Positions 24,748 to 33,214 of a DNA stretch of 33,586 nucleotides are shown here, piece by piece. This DNA is from Chitinophagales bacterium. GTDB taxonomy: Bacteria > Bacteroidota > Bacteroidia > Chitinophagales > Chitinophagaceae. Where the stretch lies: NCBI GenBank assembly GCA_025353485.1, contig JANXQO010000180.1, positions 1 to 33,586 on the forward strand. The letters run 5' to 3'. Below the pieces are notes generated by a model that saw nothing but the letters and a program-made list of their open reading frames with translations, ran no database searches and had not been told where the DNA came from. Both the position numbers and the translations under genes were made by a program. Numbering within the stretch: the first letter of the stretch is position 1; each line of letters starts with the position of its first letter.

Positions 24748-25467
24748 TCAACGTTTTATCATTTTGCCTTTTACAATTTCATTAATGACCTTTTCCCGTA
24801 AGTTTTGGCTAATTGCAATCTTTTGATTTCCGATGTCCAAAATGTTGCCTTCTATACTTTTTATTTTGTTTATGTTCACTATAAAAGATTTGTGTACTTT
24901 AATGAAAATGCCTGCAGGCAATTGCTCTTCTAAACTTTTGATAGTAATATAAACCATCATTTTTTTTGAATTTGTATAAAGCATTACATAATTCAGCATT
25001 GCCTCGGCGTACACTAAATCATAGTAAAAAACTTTCTCAATTTGATTATCGCATTTTATAAAAAAATGGTCGTTGGTTTTATTTAGGTGGCCAGGTATTA
25101 TCTTTTTTAATTCTCCGGCTTCTTTTGCTTTATTACATGCTTTTAAAAAGCGGTCGAAAGCAATTGGCTTTACCAAATAATCCAAAACATCCAATCTATA
25201 AGCTTCTACAGCATATTCAGCATAAGCTGTAGTCATTATAATATTTGCATTTATTTTTGAATTTTTTAAAAAGTCAATACCATTTATTTTAGGCATATTG
25301 ATGTCTAAAAAGATAATGTCAATATCATTGTTATTTAGCAACTGCATGGCTTTTAAGGGGTTTTCGGCTTGCCCTGTCAACTCCAAATAATCTATTTCTT
25401 CAATGAATTCCTGCAATACTTTTCTTGCAATTGGCTCGTCATCAATTATGATACAGTTTAGTTTCAT
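24748..25467 (-). CDS. LytTR-family response regulator
   Basis: A 239-residue two-component response regulator. The receiver domain (about 1-115) has acidic pocket Asp9-Asp10, phospho-acceptor Asp55 in Phe-Leu-Asp-Ile-Asn-Met-Pro, switch Thr79/Thr80 and Lys100 in Tyr-Leu-Val-Lys-Pro-Ile. The LytTR DNA-binding domain (about 135-235) has Phe-Ile-Lys-Cys-Asp, Ala-Glu-Ala-Met-Leu-Asn-Tyr-Val and Phe-Ile-Lys-Val-His-Lys-Ser-Phe-Ile-Val-Asn strands. It overlaps the kinase gene by four bases and is surely its partner. Targets are unknown; the divergent doxX-type gene is the closest candidate. The stop is 22 bp from the porP-derived repeat fragment. Confidence 0.93.
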   Translation of the reverse strand: MKLNCIIIDDEPIARKVLQEFIEEIDYLELTGQAENPLKAMQLLNNNDIDIIFLDINMPKINGIDFLKNSKINANIIMTTAYAEYAVEAYRLDVLDYLVKPIAFDRFLKACNKAKEAGELKKIIPGHLNKTNDHFFIKCDNQIEKVFYYDLVYAEAMLNYVMLYTNSKKMMVYITIKSLEEQLPAGIFIKVHKSFIVNINKIKSIEGNILDIGNQKIAISQNLREKVINEIVKGKMIKR

Positions 25468-26513
25468 GTTAAGTCAATAATTAAATTTGCTTTGTAAACA
25501 TCATTTTCAATAGTTATTGTAAGCTCATTTTTATGGGTATATAAAAGCTCTAACCTCCGTTTTAAATTAGTAATACCTATTCCATTGGAAGTGTTGGTGA
25601 TAGTAGCTTGTCGCAATTCTTTTGTATTAATAAATGAACTATGCAATCTGTTATCTTTTGTAAATATTCTAATACTTATTTTATTTTCTTTATCAGAAAA
25701 ATTGCTGACAAATTTAAAAGCATTTTCAATAAGCACTACTAACAAAAGCGGAGCAATTTTTAAACCGGTTTCAATATTTTTAATATCAACATCTACAACA
25801 AGTTTTTCATCTTTCCGCAAGCGTTGAAAGCCTACATAATTTTTTATGTACTCTATTTCTTTTTCCAAACTTACTTTCTCTGCACCACAATCATATAGTT
25901 GATACCGCAATAATTCTGAAAATTGTAATAGGATATTTCTTGCAACCTGGTTGCTTTTATCAATATGCCCGTAAATGGTATTTAATGAGTTGAAAAGCGC
26001 ATGGGGATTGATTTGGGCTTTTAAATAATCCAATTCATTTTTTATCCTTTCTTTTTCTAACAACTCTAATTGTTGTTGGGTTTGTATCCTGTCAATTATC
26101 ATTTTTCCCATTGTAATCAACAATACCCAAAGAGAAATATTGATTATTGAATTTAAATACAATGTACCAAAGCCGGTTATTTGTGCAGCATGAAAAAAAT
26201 GCTGGTTCATTTGTACTGCAACCAAAGCTCTTAGCCATGCAGAAAGTGTAATGATTATTAGTGTAGCAGAAACAAAAAGAACATATTTTCTTTTAAGTAA
26301 AAACTGTGGAATTATAAAATTACTAATGGCATAATAATCTGCCGTAATAAAAATTAAATAGCAAAACTCTACTGTCATTGTTTTGGTAAGCGGAAATGAA
26401 TAACTGCGAAAAGTAACAACCCATAAAAGGTATATGCCTACCCAAAAAAGAGAATGATATATGAATGTTCTGCTTTTCAAAAACTTATATTTTTTCAAAG
26501 GTAGCAACGCCAT
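25464..26513 (-). CDS. LytS/YehU-type sensor histidine kinase
   Basis: A 349-residue kinase. Four hydrophobic segments (about residues 18-35, 45-70, 78-100 and 118-140) anchor it in the inner membrane. A short coiled coil then leads to the His_kinase domain, with phospho-acceptor His171 in Gln-Ile-Asn-Pro-His-Ala-Leu-Phe-Asn-Ser-Leu-Asn. Most relatives have Phe where Ala172 stands. The ATPase domain shows the N box Ile-Glu-Asn-Ala-Phe-Lys-Phe (Asn264) and the Gly-Ile-Gly-Ile-Thr-Asn-Leu-Lys-Arg-Arg G box at 311-320. There is no extracellular sensor domain, so the signal is probably sensed in the membrane. ATG 26513 is chosen over an upstream TTG (26564). The gene overlaps lytT by 4 bp. Confidence 0.92.
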   Translation of the reverse strand: MALLPLKKYKFLKSRTFIYHSLFWVGIYLLWVVTFRSYSFPLTKTMTVEFCYLIFITADYYAISNFIIPQFLLKRKYVLFVSATLIIITLSAWLRALVAVQMNQHFFHAAQITGFGTLYLNSIINISLWVLLITMGKMIIDRIQTQQQLELLEKERIKNELDYLKAQINPHALFNSLNTIYGHIDKSNQVARNILLQFSELLRYQLYDCGAEKVSLEKEIEYIKNYVGFQRLRKDEKLVVDVDIKNIETGLKIAPLLLVVLIENAFKFVSNFSDKENKISIRIFTKDNRLHSSFINTKELRQATITNTSNGIGITNLKRRLELLYTHKNELTITIENDVYKANLIIDLT

Positions 26514-26662
26514 ATTGTTTTTAAATTTTATTACATCATGGAAGTACAATTCTTGATAAACCAATACTTAATCAAGTAAAAGCTTTGGATGCTGTAAATA
26601 GTTTTAGATACTGTTATCAAGTGTTGATGTTTGCATAATCAATTTATCTAAAACAAAAAACA
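26514..26662. promoter_or_regulatory. Divergent control region between lytS and the DoxX-family gene
   Basis: Three related half-sites are visible: CTTGATAA at 26552-26559, ATCAAG at 26571-26576 and TTATCAAG at 26614-26621. The first pairs as an inverted repeat with each of the other two. This may be where the LytTR regulator or another protein binds. No clear -7/-33 pair was found. Confidence 0.35.
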
Positions 26663-27163
26663 ATGAAAAAAGTTATCAATTGGTTTCTCAATCCGCCTGT
26701 AACAGGGCAATCAACCATACTACTCATTCGACTGATGGCCGGTGGCGTATTTTTTATGGAGGGGATATTAAAATTTGTTTACGTCAACCAGGGTGTGGGA
26801 CGCTTTACTAAATTGGGGTTTCCTTTTCCCGAAATGACTGCACATTTTGTAGCTACCGCTGAAATAATTGGTGGTTTGCTTTTGTTGTTTGGACTATTTA
26901 CAAGAATTGCTGCCTTTTACTTTATCATACAAATGATTGTTGCTGTTTTTAGTACAAAAATTGATTTATATTTAGGTACAAGCCCTTTGCCGTTACCTCC
27001 TGCCCCTCCTAAAATTGGATTTTGGGCTGTTGAACATGAGATACGTTCTGACTATGCACAAATACTCACCTGTCTTTTTTTATTAATTGAAGGTGCCGGA
27101 AGAAGGTCGCTTGATTTTATAATTTCTACGTCAAAGAAAGTGTATAGTATAAATCAGGAGTAG
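26663..27163 (+). CDS. DoxX-family membrane protein
   Basis: A 166-residue protein with four hydrophobic segments. The DoxX-type N-terminal Arg-Leu-Met-Ala-Gly-Gly-Val-Phe-Phe-Met-Glu-Gly is at about residues 23-34. Ala-Thr-Ala-Glu-Ile-Ile-Gly-Gly-Leu-Leu-Leu-Leu-Phe-Gly-Leu-Phe-Thr-Arg lies in the middle, and a Pro-rich loop before the last helices. DoxX proteins are small inner-membrane proteins of mostly unknown biochemistry, some linked to quinone or thiol redox processes. It is divergent from the LytS/LytT pair and may be its target. The whole lytTS-doxX block is flanked by porP-derived direct repeats. Confidence 0.82.
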   Translation: MKKVINWFLNPPVTGQSTILLIRLMAGGVFFMEGILKFVYVNQGVGRFTKLGFPFPEMTAHFVATAEIIGGLLLLFGLFTRIAAFYFIIQMIVAVFSTKIDLYLGTSPLPLPPAPPKIGFWAVEHEIRSDYAQILTCLFLLIEGAGRRSLDFIISTSKKVYSINQE

Positions 27164-27223
27164 GTGGTATCAGTCTATAAATAAAATGCTGATATTAATA
27201 CGGGATTTTAATTTTAAAAGTAG

Positions 27224-28252
27224 CTACCAAACATTTCTTGGGCAGGTATCTCCATATTTATTATTGATAAGAAATCCCAAAATAATTTCGTGGGTATTGC
27301 CTGTATAATTTTTCAATCGTGATGTTGTTGAAGCATCGTATGCATACCCGATATTAAACGTGTTGGAAATATTTATACCGGCCATTGCAGCAAAGCCTCC
27401 TAATTGGTCGCTTATTCTGTAACTGCCACCAATCCAAAATTTATCCAGGTATTGCAGTTTTACAGATGCATGAATTTGTACAGGAAAGGGTTGTACAAAT
27501 TGCAGCATTACAGAAGGCAATGCTGAAATATCATCGTTAATAAAAAAACGATAACCGGCAGTTGCAATAAACTGTGGAACAAAATAGCTTGCATAATTAT
27601 TATTGGATGCAAATTTTGCTTTATTAGGAATAATATTTAAAACAGAAATTCCTGCAAAATAATCAGCGGAGTACAGCCAAAGCCCTGCACCAACTTCAGG
27701 TTTTAATTGTTTTAATTCTCCATTATTATATCCTATTGCGGGATCATTTGGATCAAGGGTTCCCCATTCAATTTTACTTCTGTCTAAACTTACATTGGAA
27801 AAACCAGCTAAAAATCCTGCTGATAAAGTTGTCTTTGGCGATAATCCTTTATGATATGAATAAGTAGCATAAGCAGAAAATCTGCTGATATATCCTGTCT
27901 TATCATTCATTACTATCAGGCCAACTCCATGATGAGGTTCAGGTGCTGTATAATCCTGCCAATAAGATTTTCCGCGGGGATTTTCTCCCGGAACTTCAAA
28001 CGATGTGGCAGTAGTACGATAATCTTTTTTACCTATAGGCGCATGAGCTGATAAGTATATTGTAACAGGTGCGCCGTTAATTCCTGTCCACTGATTGCGA
28101 TAACTCAGTTTAACATCAGTGTAGTTTTCTATACCGCTAAGTGCAGGATTTAAAATGTAATTGTTGAGAATATATTGTGTATAATATGGTTTTTGCTGAG
28201 CATAGGTTTTTATCATCGCTGCCATCATTATAAATACTAAAATTCGCTTCAT
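27224..28252 (-). CDS. PorP/SprF family type IX secretion-associated membrane protein
   Basis: A 342-residue outer-membrane beta-barrel protein. The signal peptide ends near Lys-Thr-Tyr-Ala-Gln-Gln (residue ~18). The family block Tyr-Tyr-Thr-Gln-Tyr-Ile-Leu-Asn-Asn-Tyr-Ile-Leu-Asn-Pro-Ala-Leu-Ser-Gly follows at once. Tyr-Arg-Asn-Gln-Trp-Thr-Gly-Ile-Asn-Gly-Ala-Pro and Gly-Val-Gly-Leu-Ile-Val are further PorP hallmarks. These proteins help particular T9SS cargo, especially proteins with type B C-terminal domains, to reach the cell surface. The gene begins 18 bp after such a cargo gene, so they probably form an operon. The last 106 bp are duplicated at 24620-24725. Confidence 0.92.
   Translation of the reverse strand: MKRILVFIMMAAMIKTYAQQKPYYTQYILNNYILNPALSGIENYTDVKLSYRNQWTGINGAPVTIYLSAHAPIGKKDYRTTATSFEVPGENPRGKSYWQDYTAPEPHHGVGLIVMNDKTGYISRFSAYATYSYHKGLSPKTTLSAGFLAGFSNVSLDRSKIEWGTLDPNDPAIGYNNGELKQLKPEVGAGLWLYSADYFAGISVLNIIPNKAKFASNNNYASYFVPQFIATAGYRFFINDDISALPSVMLQFVQPFPVQIHASVKLQYLDKFWIGGSYRISDQLGGFAAMAGINISNTFNIGYAYDASTTSRLKNYTGNTHEIILGFLINNKYGDTCPRNVW
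27225..27330. repeat. Right copy of the 106-bp porP-derived direct repeat
   Basis: This is the intact 3' end of the PorP/SprF gene, 94% identical to 24620-24725 over 106 bp without gaps. Five of the six differences fall within 24631-24640 against 27236-27245. The two copies enclose ~2.5 kb holding lytT, lytS and the DoxX-family gene. Confidence 0.85.
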
Positions 28253-28270
28253 ACTATAATTTATTACAAA

Positions 28271-31200
28271 TTATTTTATCAAAGTTACATACCCGGTAAC
28301 AGGCTTACGGCCATTACCGGGTTCAATTACATAATAATAAGTTCCGAAGGGTAACGATTTTGCATTCATAGTTCCATCCCATGGTTTAGTATATCCTTTG
28401 CTTTCAAAAACCAATTGTCCATAGCGGTTAAATACCTGTACACGAACATTTGGATAATCAGTAAGATGGTCTATTATCCATGTATCATTAATGCCATCAT
28501 TGTTTGGCGTAAATGTATTTGGAACATTAGGAAACCTAAGCACTTTTACAAATACCTGGTCACTAAAAATACATCCACCCGTGCCTGTTACAGATAATGT
28601 GTAAGTAATGTCCTGTACGCCGGAAACAAGAGGGTTTAGTATTGTGGCATCATTTAAATATTGGTTAGGTGTCCATAAATATTGCAAAGCATTGCCGGTA
28701 ATAATGGGTTCTAAAGTAATAGTTGCTGCTTCCAAAACCGTTCTGTCAGGACCTGCATTTACATTTACAATTGGATAGATCGTTATGGTTTGTTCTTTAT
28801 AATCAACACAACCTGTATTGGAAGTAAATGTGTATCGAATAGTATGTGTACCAACACCCGCAACGGATGGATTAAATATGTTTGAACCATTTATTATTCC
28901 CGGCCCACTGAATAAGCCTGCACCAGGCACGCCTCCAATTTCACTTGCCTGCACTATCGCAAAAGGATTAATATTAAAACAGGTATCAGATATAGAGAGA
29001 AATTGAACTGCAGGTGACGCATTCACTGTTATGCTTTTTGTTATTTCATCAACACATAAACTTCCTGAGTAAGAACGGAATTTAACCTGGTAAGTTTTGG
29101 TTAATGGTGTTTGAAAATTTGGATATAAATGCCTGTAAATTTTATTCGCCGTAGGATTTACATCTACATCAAAAAAAGAAGGATTATTTGCAAGATCCCA
29201 ATACATTTCAACTTTTGTTATGTTGCCAAAATCTACAGTAGATGTGTTTTGTAACTGAACATCAGTATTGCTGCATAAGCCTGTATTATTTAAAATAGTA
29301 AAGTTTGCTTTAGGCACTGCACCATTTACAGTGAATGCTTTGGCGATTGAAGCAACACATCCTTTGTTAGAAGTTATAGATAATGTTACATTATATAAGC
29401 CAACAGAATTGTATTTATGTTTTGGATTTTGCAAGGCAGAAGTATTTAATGCTCCGGATGAAGGATCAGCAAAGTTCCATGCCCATGAAGTGATAGAGCC
29501 TGAAGCAATTTTGCTTGTATCAGTAAATTGGGCAAAAGCATCTGTTAAGCAAACACTCGGTGCAATAAAGCCAGGTACAGGTTGCACGTTGATAATAATT
29601 TGTCTTGATAAAACAGGACTCTTACAACCTTTATCACTTTCTACAGATAATGTTACTATATAATTTCCTGCTGAAATATATGTATGATTAAAAGGATTAT
29701 CATTTGGTGCGGTAAACAAAGTACCATCTCCAAAGTTCCAGTTCCATTGTGTAAGAATTCCTGAATTTGCTGCCGAAGCATTTGTAAATATTACACTCTT
29801 TGTTTCACATGCAGGAGTTGATGTTGCAAAGGATGCCGTTGGCAAAGAATTAATAATAACCTGTTTTATTGATGTATCAGAAATACATCCTTTATCAGTT
29901 TTAATATACAGTGAAACAGTGTATGATCCTGCTGATGTATAATTATGAGAAGGGTTTTGCAAAGTTGAAGATTGTCCATCTCCAAAATTCCAAAACCAAT
30001 TGGTTATAGTACTGCCTTGCCCATTTGATTGATCAGTGAAATATGTTGTATCATTCAAACAATATTCTGCCTTCACAGTAAAACCCGCTTTGGGTTGAGC
30101 ATATACTGTTGATAAAATTTTTGTTGTGCCGGATGTGCATCCATCTTTAGAAGTTACCTGTAGGTTTACTGTAAACGGACCGGGATTATTGTAATTATGA
30201 GTTGGATTTTTAATTATAGAATTATTTAATCCCCCGGATGAGGCATCGCCAAAATTCCACAGGTAGGTAAATAAAGACTGGCTGCCATCTGCAATTGTAC
30301 TTGAATCAAAAAATTGTGCAAGCCCAGTTGGTAAACAAATACCAGGTAAATTAAAATTAACAACTGGATTAGGATGAACAGTTACAGGCATTGTAAATAC
30401 CGGGCTCTGACAAGCTGTATTATTTTCTACTTTGAGTGTTACATTATAAATTCCGGTTGAAGAATAAGTATGAGTGGGATTGCTGATTGCAGTAAGAGTT
30501 TGAGTTACTCCATCGCCAAAATCCCAATACCATTTTACAAGAATACCTGGCGCAGGAGCAGTTGACTGATCTGTAAATATTATGGATTTGCCTATACAAT
30601 TGGGTGATGAAATAATAAACCTGGCAACAGGCGCTGTTGTAATTGTAATTTGTTTTGATGCTGTATCACTTAAACATCCAACATTGCTTGTAATACTGAA
30701 ACGAATTGTATAGATACCGGGGGTAGTATATAAGTGTTTTGGATTTCTTACATTGTCTGTACTTCCATCACCAAAGTTCCAATACCATTTATAAGAGTTA
30801 GTTCCCGAAACATAATTTGTATTATCCTTAAAAAAAACTGAATCAGTTTCGCAACCACTGTGTGTCCAGGTAATATCAGTAACAGGTGGATTATAAACAA
30901 ACAATGTATCATCCCTGGTTTGTAAATTTCCACAACCATCGGAGCCGGATGTACCTGCCGTTATGCTTACAGGATAATTACCGGGGGCACTATACGTATA
31001 GGTTGTTGGTAATTTATATCTCCATATCTGTTTTCCATTTAGAAAATAAGTTGTATCAGCTATAGGATTAGTAACAGTAACATTTGGAGATTGATAACCA
31101 CCGAAATCCCAATACAATGATGTAGGCTGAAAAGGATATGTTATTGAGAAATAAAACGGAGTGCCTGCACAGGCTGTATTTTGATTTGAAATATTTAACG

Positions 31201-32605
31201 GATTGATTGGCGTAACAAAATTATACAGATCCCTGATGTTTGTTCCTGCATTGTATCCATACGATTCGGGACTTCCGTAACCATAAGCGATGGCATTAAA
31301 GCCTGAATCAGCCTGTATTGTATGAGAACCTGCTAATACACTTAATTGATTATATGAATAAGAAGGATCCTGCGTATAAGGTACAAAAGGACTTGCAGGA
31401 ATTGCTCCATCAATACGAAACGTTGCAGTAGCAGCGGTTTTAATTATTATGTTGATGTAATGCTCTACAATAGCAAAGTGAGAGGTAGAGTTTAAAGTTA
31501 CTTTATCAATTGTTTGTTCTACCGGACTTAAATAAATCATTTCGGGATCTCCCCTGCCTCCATTAATATTTCCACAAGAACCTGTAGTTGTAATATACTG
31601 CGCAACTAAAACCGGTTTATCTGCTTCAATAAGGGATGGTGCATTCGTTAATGGAAGGTCATAATAAAAATTATTAATTAATCCTGCCTGCACAACCCCA
31701 TTTAATTTTACAATAGTTGCAGGATCTTTAACTAATATTCTGAAGTAATTAAAGGGTAAACCTTTAGTAGGTGCTGTAAAATATTTTTGTCCCCAGGCAG
31801 TAGAAGGAAATGCCTGTGCAATATAATTATCAGCAGATCCGCCAGGTCCACTGGGGCAAATAATATCCAGCTTTCCGGATCCTGAGAATACAGCAATTTT
31901 TTTACATTGCCCTGTTAAGGAGGCAACCGATTTTATTTTTGTTCCTGTAAGATCTACTCCTGTTAACCCTGTCAGCTGCCCTAATAAATTTAAAACATCA
32001 CCCTTCATTAAGGTATCTCTGAAAGTAACATTAGCAACATGAGTTTGAGTTGCAGCCGTAGGAGTAACTTCTATAATAGTACTGTCTTCTGTTGCAATGG
32101 CAAAGCAATAGGGGTATGAATATTGATTGTTTGATGTTTGCTTATAATTGAGAGAATAATATTCTTTACCTAAAGTGTTGGTAGGAAAAAGTAATGTAGC
32201 TCCTGAAACTGCCGCATTATAAATATGTGCATAAGCAACTATTGGCTTATCGCTGGTAATATGAATACTTTTTTTGGAGAACTTACCTTCTGTTCTTAAA
32301 CGTACATCATCTGCTCCTGTTTTTGGAATAGACTGTGATTCAACAACAGTATTTGCCGGGACTGTATAATTTCTTGTCCACCCGGATGAAGGGATAGTAA
32401 TTGTTACATTTGCAGTAACATCTGAAGTAAAATATAAAACCATTTCCTGGGTGCCGCCACCTGCAACATCCGCACCTCCGCCGGAATACATGTTTACATG
32501 TGAACCGTAGCCAACCCAAAAATCTCTCCCTTTATTCGAAAAATCCTGTGCACCTGCCGCAAAGAATAGGGGAAGAGAAAAGAGCAGCAGTAAAATAAAT
32601 TTCAT
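28271..32605 (-). CDS. Large secreted adhesin-like protein: IgGFc-binding-like N-terminus, PKD repeats, T9SS type B sorting domain
   Basis: A 1444-residue surface protein. Its signal peptide ends near Ala-Gly-Ala-Gln-Asp (residue ~19). The N-terminal Asn-Lys-Gly-Arg-Asp-Phe-Trp-Val-Gly-Tyr-Gly region through about residue 400 resembles the IgGFc-binding N-terminal domain. Six clear PKD domains follow, marked by Trp-(Asn/Asp)-Phe-(Gly/Ala)-Asp (bases ~29460 to ~30795), with a more divergent one before and one after. A later beta-sandwich (Asn-Ala-Gly-Pro-Asp-Arg-Thr-Val) precedes the C-terminal CHU_C/gliding-associated type B domain. That domain starts at Asn-Thr-Phe-Thr-Pro-Asn-Asn-Asp-Gly-Ile-Asn-Asp-Thr-Trp and continues Gln-Val-Phe-Asn-Arg-Tyr-Gly-Gln. 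Type B proteins are exported by T9SS, often with a PorP/SprF partner, which follows 18 bp downstream. ATG 32605 is preferred because it starts the signal peptide; a longer in-frame start at 32704 adds a non-signal leader. Confidence 0.9.
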   Translation of the reverse strand: MKFILLLLFSLPLFFAAGAQDFSNKGRDFWVGYGSHVNMYSGGGADVAGGGTQEMVLYFTSDVTANVTITIPSSGWTRNYTVPANTVVESQSIPKTGADDVRLRTEGKFSKKSIHITSDKPIVAYAHIYNAAVSGATLLFPTNTLGKEYYSLNYKQTSNNQYSYPYCFAIATEDSTIIEVTPTAATQTHVANVTFRDTLMKGDVLNLLGQLTGLTGVDLTGTKIKSVASLTGQCKKIAVFSGSGKLDIICPSGPGGSADNYIAQAFPSTAWGQKYFTAPTKGLPFNYFRILVKDPATIVKLNGVVQAGLINNFYYDLPLTNAPSLIEADKPVLVAQYITTTGSCGNINGGRGDPEMIYLSPVEQTIDKVTLNSTSHFAIVEHYINIIIKTAATATFRIDGAIPASPFVPYTQDPSYSYNQLSVLAGSHTIQADSGFNAIAYGYGSPESYGYNAGTNIRDLYNFVTPINPLNISNQNTACAGTPFYFSITYPFQPTSLYWDFGGYQSPNVTVTNPIADTTYFLNGKQIWRYKLPTTYTYSAPGNYPVSITAGTSGSDGCGNLQTRDDTLFVYNPPVTDITWTHSGCETDSVFFKDNTNYVSGTNSYKWYWNFGDGSTDNVRNPKHLYTTPGIYTIRFSITSNVGCLSDTASKQITITTAPVARFIISSPNCIGKSIIFTDQSTAPAPGILVKWYWDFGDGVTQTLTAISNPTHTYSSTGIYNVTLKVENNTACQSPVFTMPVTVHPNPVVNFNLPGICLPTGLAQFFDSSTIADGSQSLFTYLWNFGDASSGGLNNSIIKNPTHNYNNPGPFTVNLQVTSKDGCTSGTTKILSTVYAQPKAGFTVKAEYCLNDTTYFTDQSNGQGSTITNWFWNFGDGQSSTLQNPSHNYTSAGSYTVSLYIKTDKGCISDTSIKQVIINSLPTASFATSTPACETKSVIFTNASAANSGILTQWNWNFGDGTLFTAPNDNPFNHTYISAGNYIVTLSVESDKGCKSPVLSRQIIINVQPVPGFIAPSVCLTDAFAQFTDTSKIASGSITSWAWNFADPSSGALNTSALQNPKHKYNSVGLYNVTLSITSNKGCVASIAKAFTVNGAVPKANFTILNNTGLCSNTDVQLQNTSTVDFGNITKVEMYWDLANNPSFFDVDVNPTANKIYRHLYPNFQTPLTKTYQVKFRSYSGSLCVDEITKSITVNASPAVQFLSISDTCFNINPFAIVQASEIGGVPGAGLFSGPGIINGSNIFNPSVAGVGTHTIRYTFTSNTGCVDYKEQTITIYPIVNVNAGPDRTVLEAATITLEPIITGNALQYLWTPNQYLNDATILNPLVSGVQDITYTLSVTGTGGCIFSDQVFVKVLRFPNVPNTFTPNNDGINDTWIIDHLTDYPNVRVQVFNRYGQLVFESKGYTKPWDGTMNAKSLPFGTYYYVIEPGNGRKPVTGYVTLIK

Positions 32606-32716
32606 GTAAGTTAGTGTAAGAACAGGGGTATGCAATATACTAAAAAACCGCTTTATATAAGATGAGATAATAATCATATACACTGCTTTTAAATGGATCA
32701 TCACAGGATATGAGTA

Positions 32717-32742
32717 TTAAAAAAGCCGCATAGAAATGCGGC
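32717..32742 (-). terminator. Intrinsic terminator after the small secreted protein gene
   Basis: A 7-bp GCCGCAT/ATGCGGC stem (32725-32731 with 32736-32742) has a 4-nt loop. On the minus strand it runs into a T tract (32724 down to 32720). It lies about 90 bp after the stop at 32834, so that gene is a separate transcript from the PKD gene. Confidence 0.75.
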
Positions 32743-32833
32743 GTTTGTTAAGAACCTTAAAATTCTGGTTCTGTAACCCCCAAAGAAAACGAGATTATCT
32801 GTACTGAATATTTCAGTTGATTGATTTAGTAGT

Positions 32834-33214
32834 TTATGATTTAGCTAAAAGTTTAGCTTCGGTTATTTGTTCTTTTCCATCAGTATCAATATGCACTAAT
32901 CTATAATAAAAATTCTTTGCTGTTTTAGGCATGTACTTATCAGAACAACCATAACAATCGCAATCCTTTTGTTTTGGATCAGGGCCTAAAACCAGTACCA
33001 CTGTTTTATAAGTAATCCCATCAGTACTTTTTTGAATCGCAAAATAATTAGTGGGAGTTGCCCCGTCAGTTTTCCAATCTATAATTACTTTTTGCTCTTT
33101 TGTGGTTACCGTAAAATTGGTAACATTTATCGTGTGGTTCTGTGCTAATAAGCCCTTTGAGCTTATTAAAGTTATAGCGGAGATTAAAAGAGTGCGGAGT
33201 AAATTTTTATTCAT
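32834..33214 (-). CDS. Small secreted protein with FN3-like fold and a Cys cluster
   Basis: A 126-residue protein. The signal peptide runs to about residue 25 (Gly-Leu-Leu-Ala-Gln-Asn). The mature part has strands such as Lys-Val-Ile-Ile-Asp-Trp-Lys, Phe-Ala-Ile-Gln-Lys-Ser-Thr-Asp-Gly and Phe-Tyr-Tyr-Arg-Leu-Val-His-Ile-Asp-Thr-Asp-Gly. This pattern is common in the Ig/FN3-like module that precedes C-terminal sorting domains in T9SS proteins. Here it stands alone, with no sorting domain. A loop at residues 85-90 carries three cysteines (Cys85, Cys87, Cys90) in an acidic setting, which could bind metal or form a disulfide. Function is not known. It has its own terminator. Confidence 0.75.
   Translation of the reverse strand: MNKNLLRTLLISAITLISSKGLLAQNHTINVTNFTVTTKEQKVIIDWKTDGATPTNYFAIQKSTDGITYKTVVLVLGPDPKQKDCDCYGCSDKYMPKTAKNFYYRLVHIDTDGKEQITEAKLLAKS

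Noticed and set aside
24748-27163. Insertion sequence or transposon between the porP-derived repeats
   Set aside because: No transposase, no terminal inverted repeats and no target-site duplication could be seen; only direct repeats of coding origin flank the block.
29268-29663. 131-codon plus-strand ORF in the PKD gene
   Set aside because: Complement of PKD repeat coding sequence; long open frames on the opposite strand arise from repeat codon bias.
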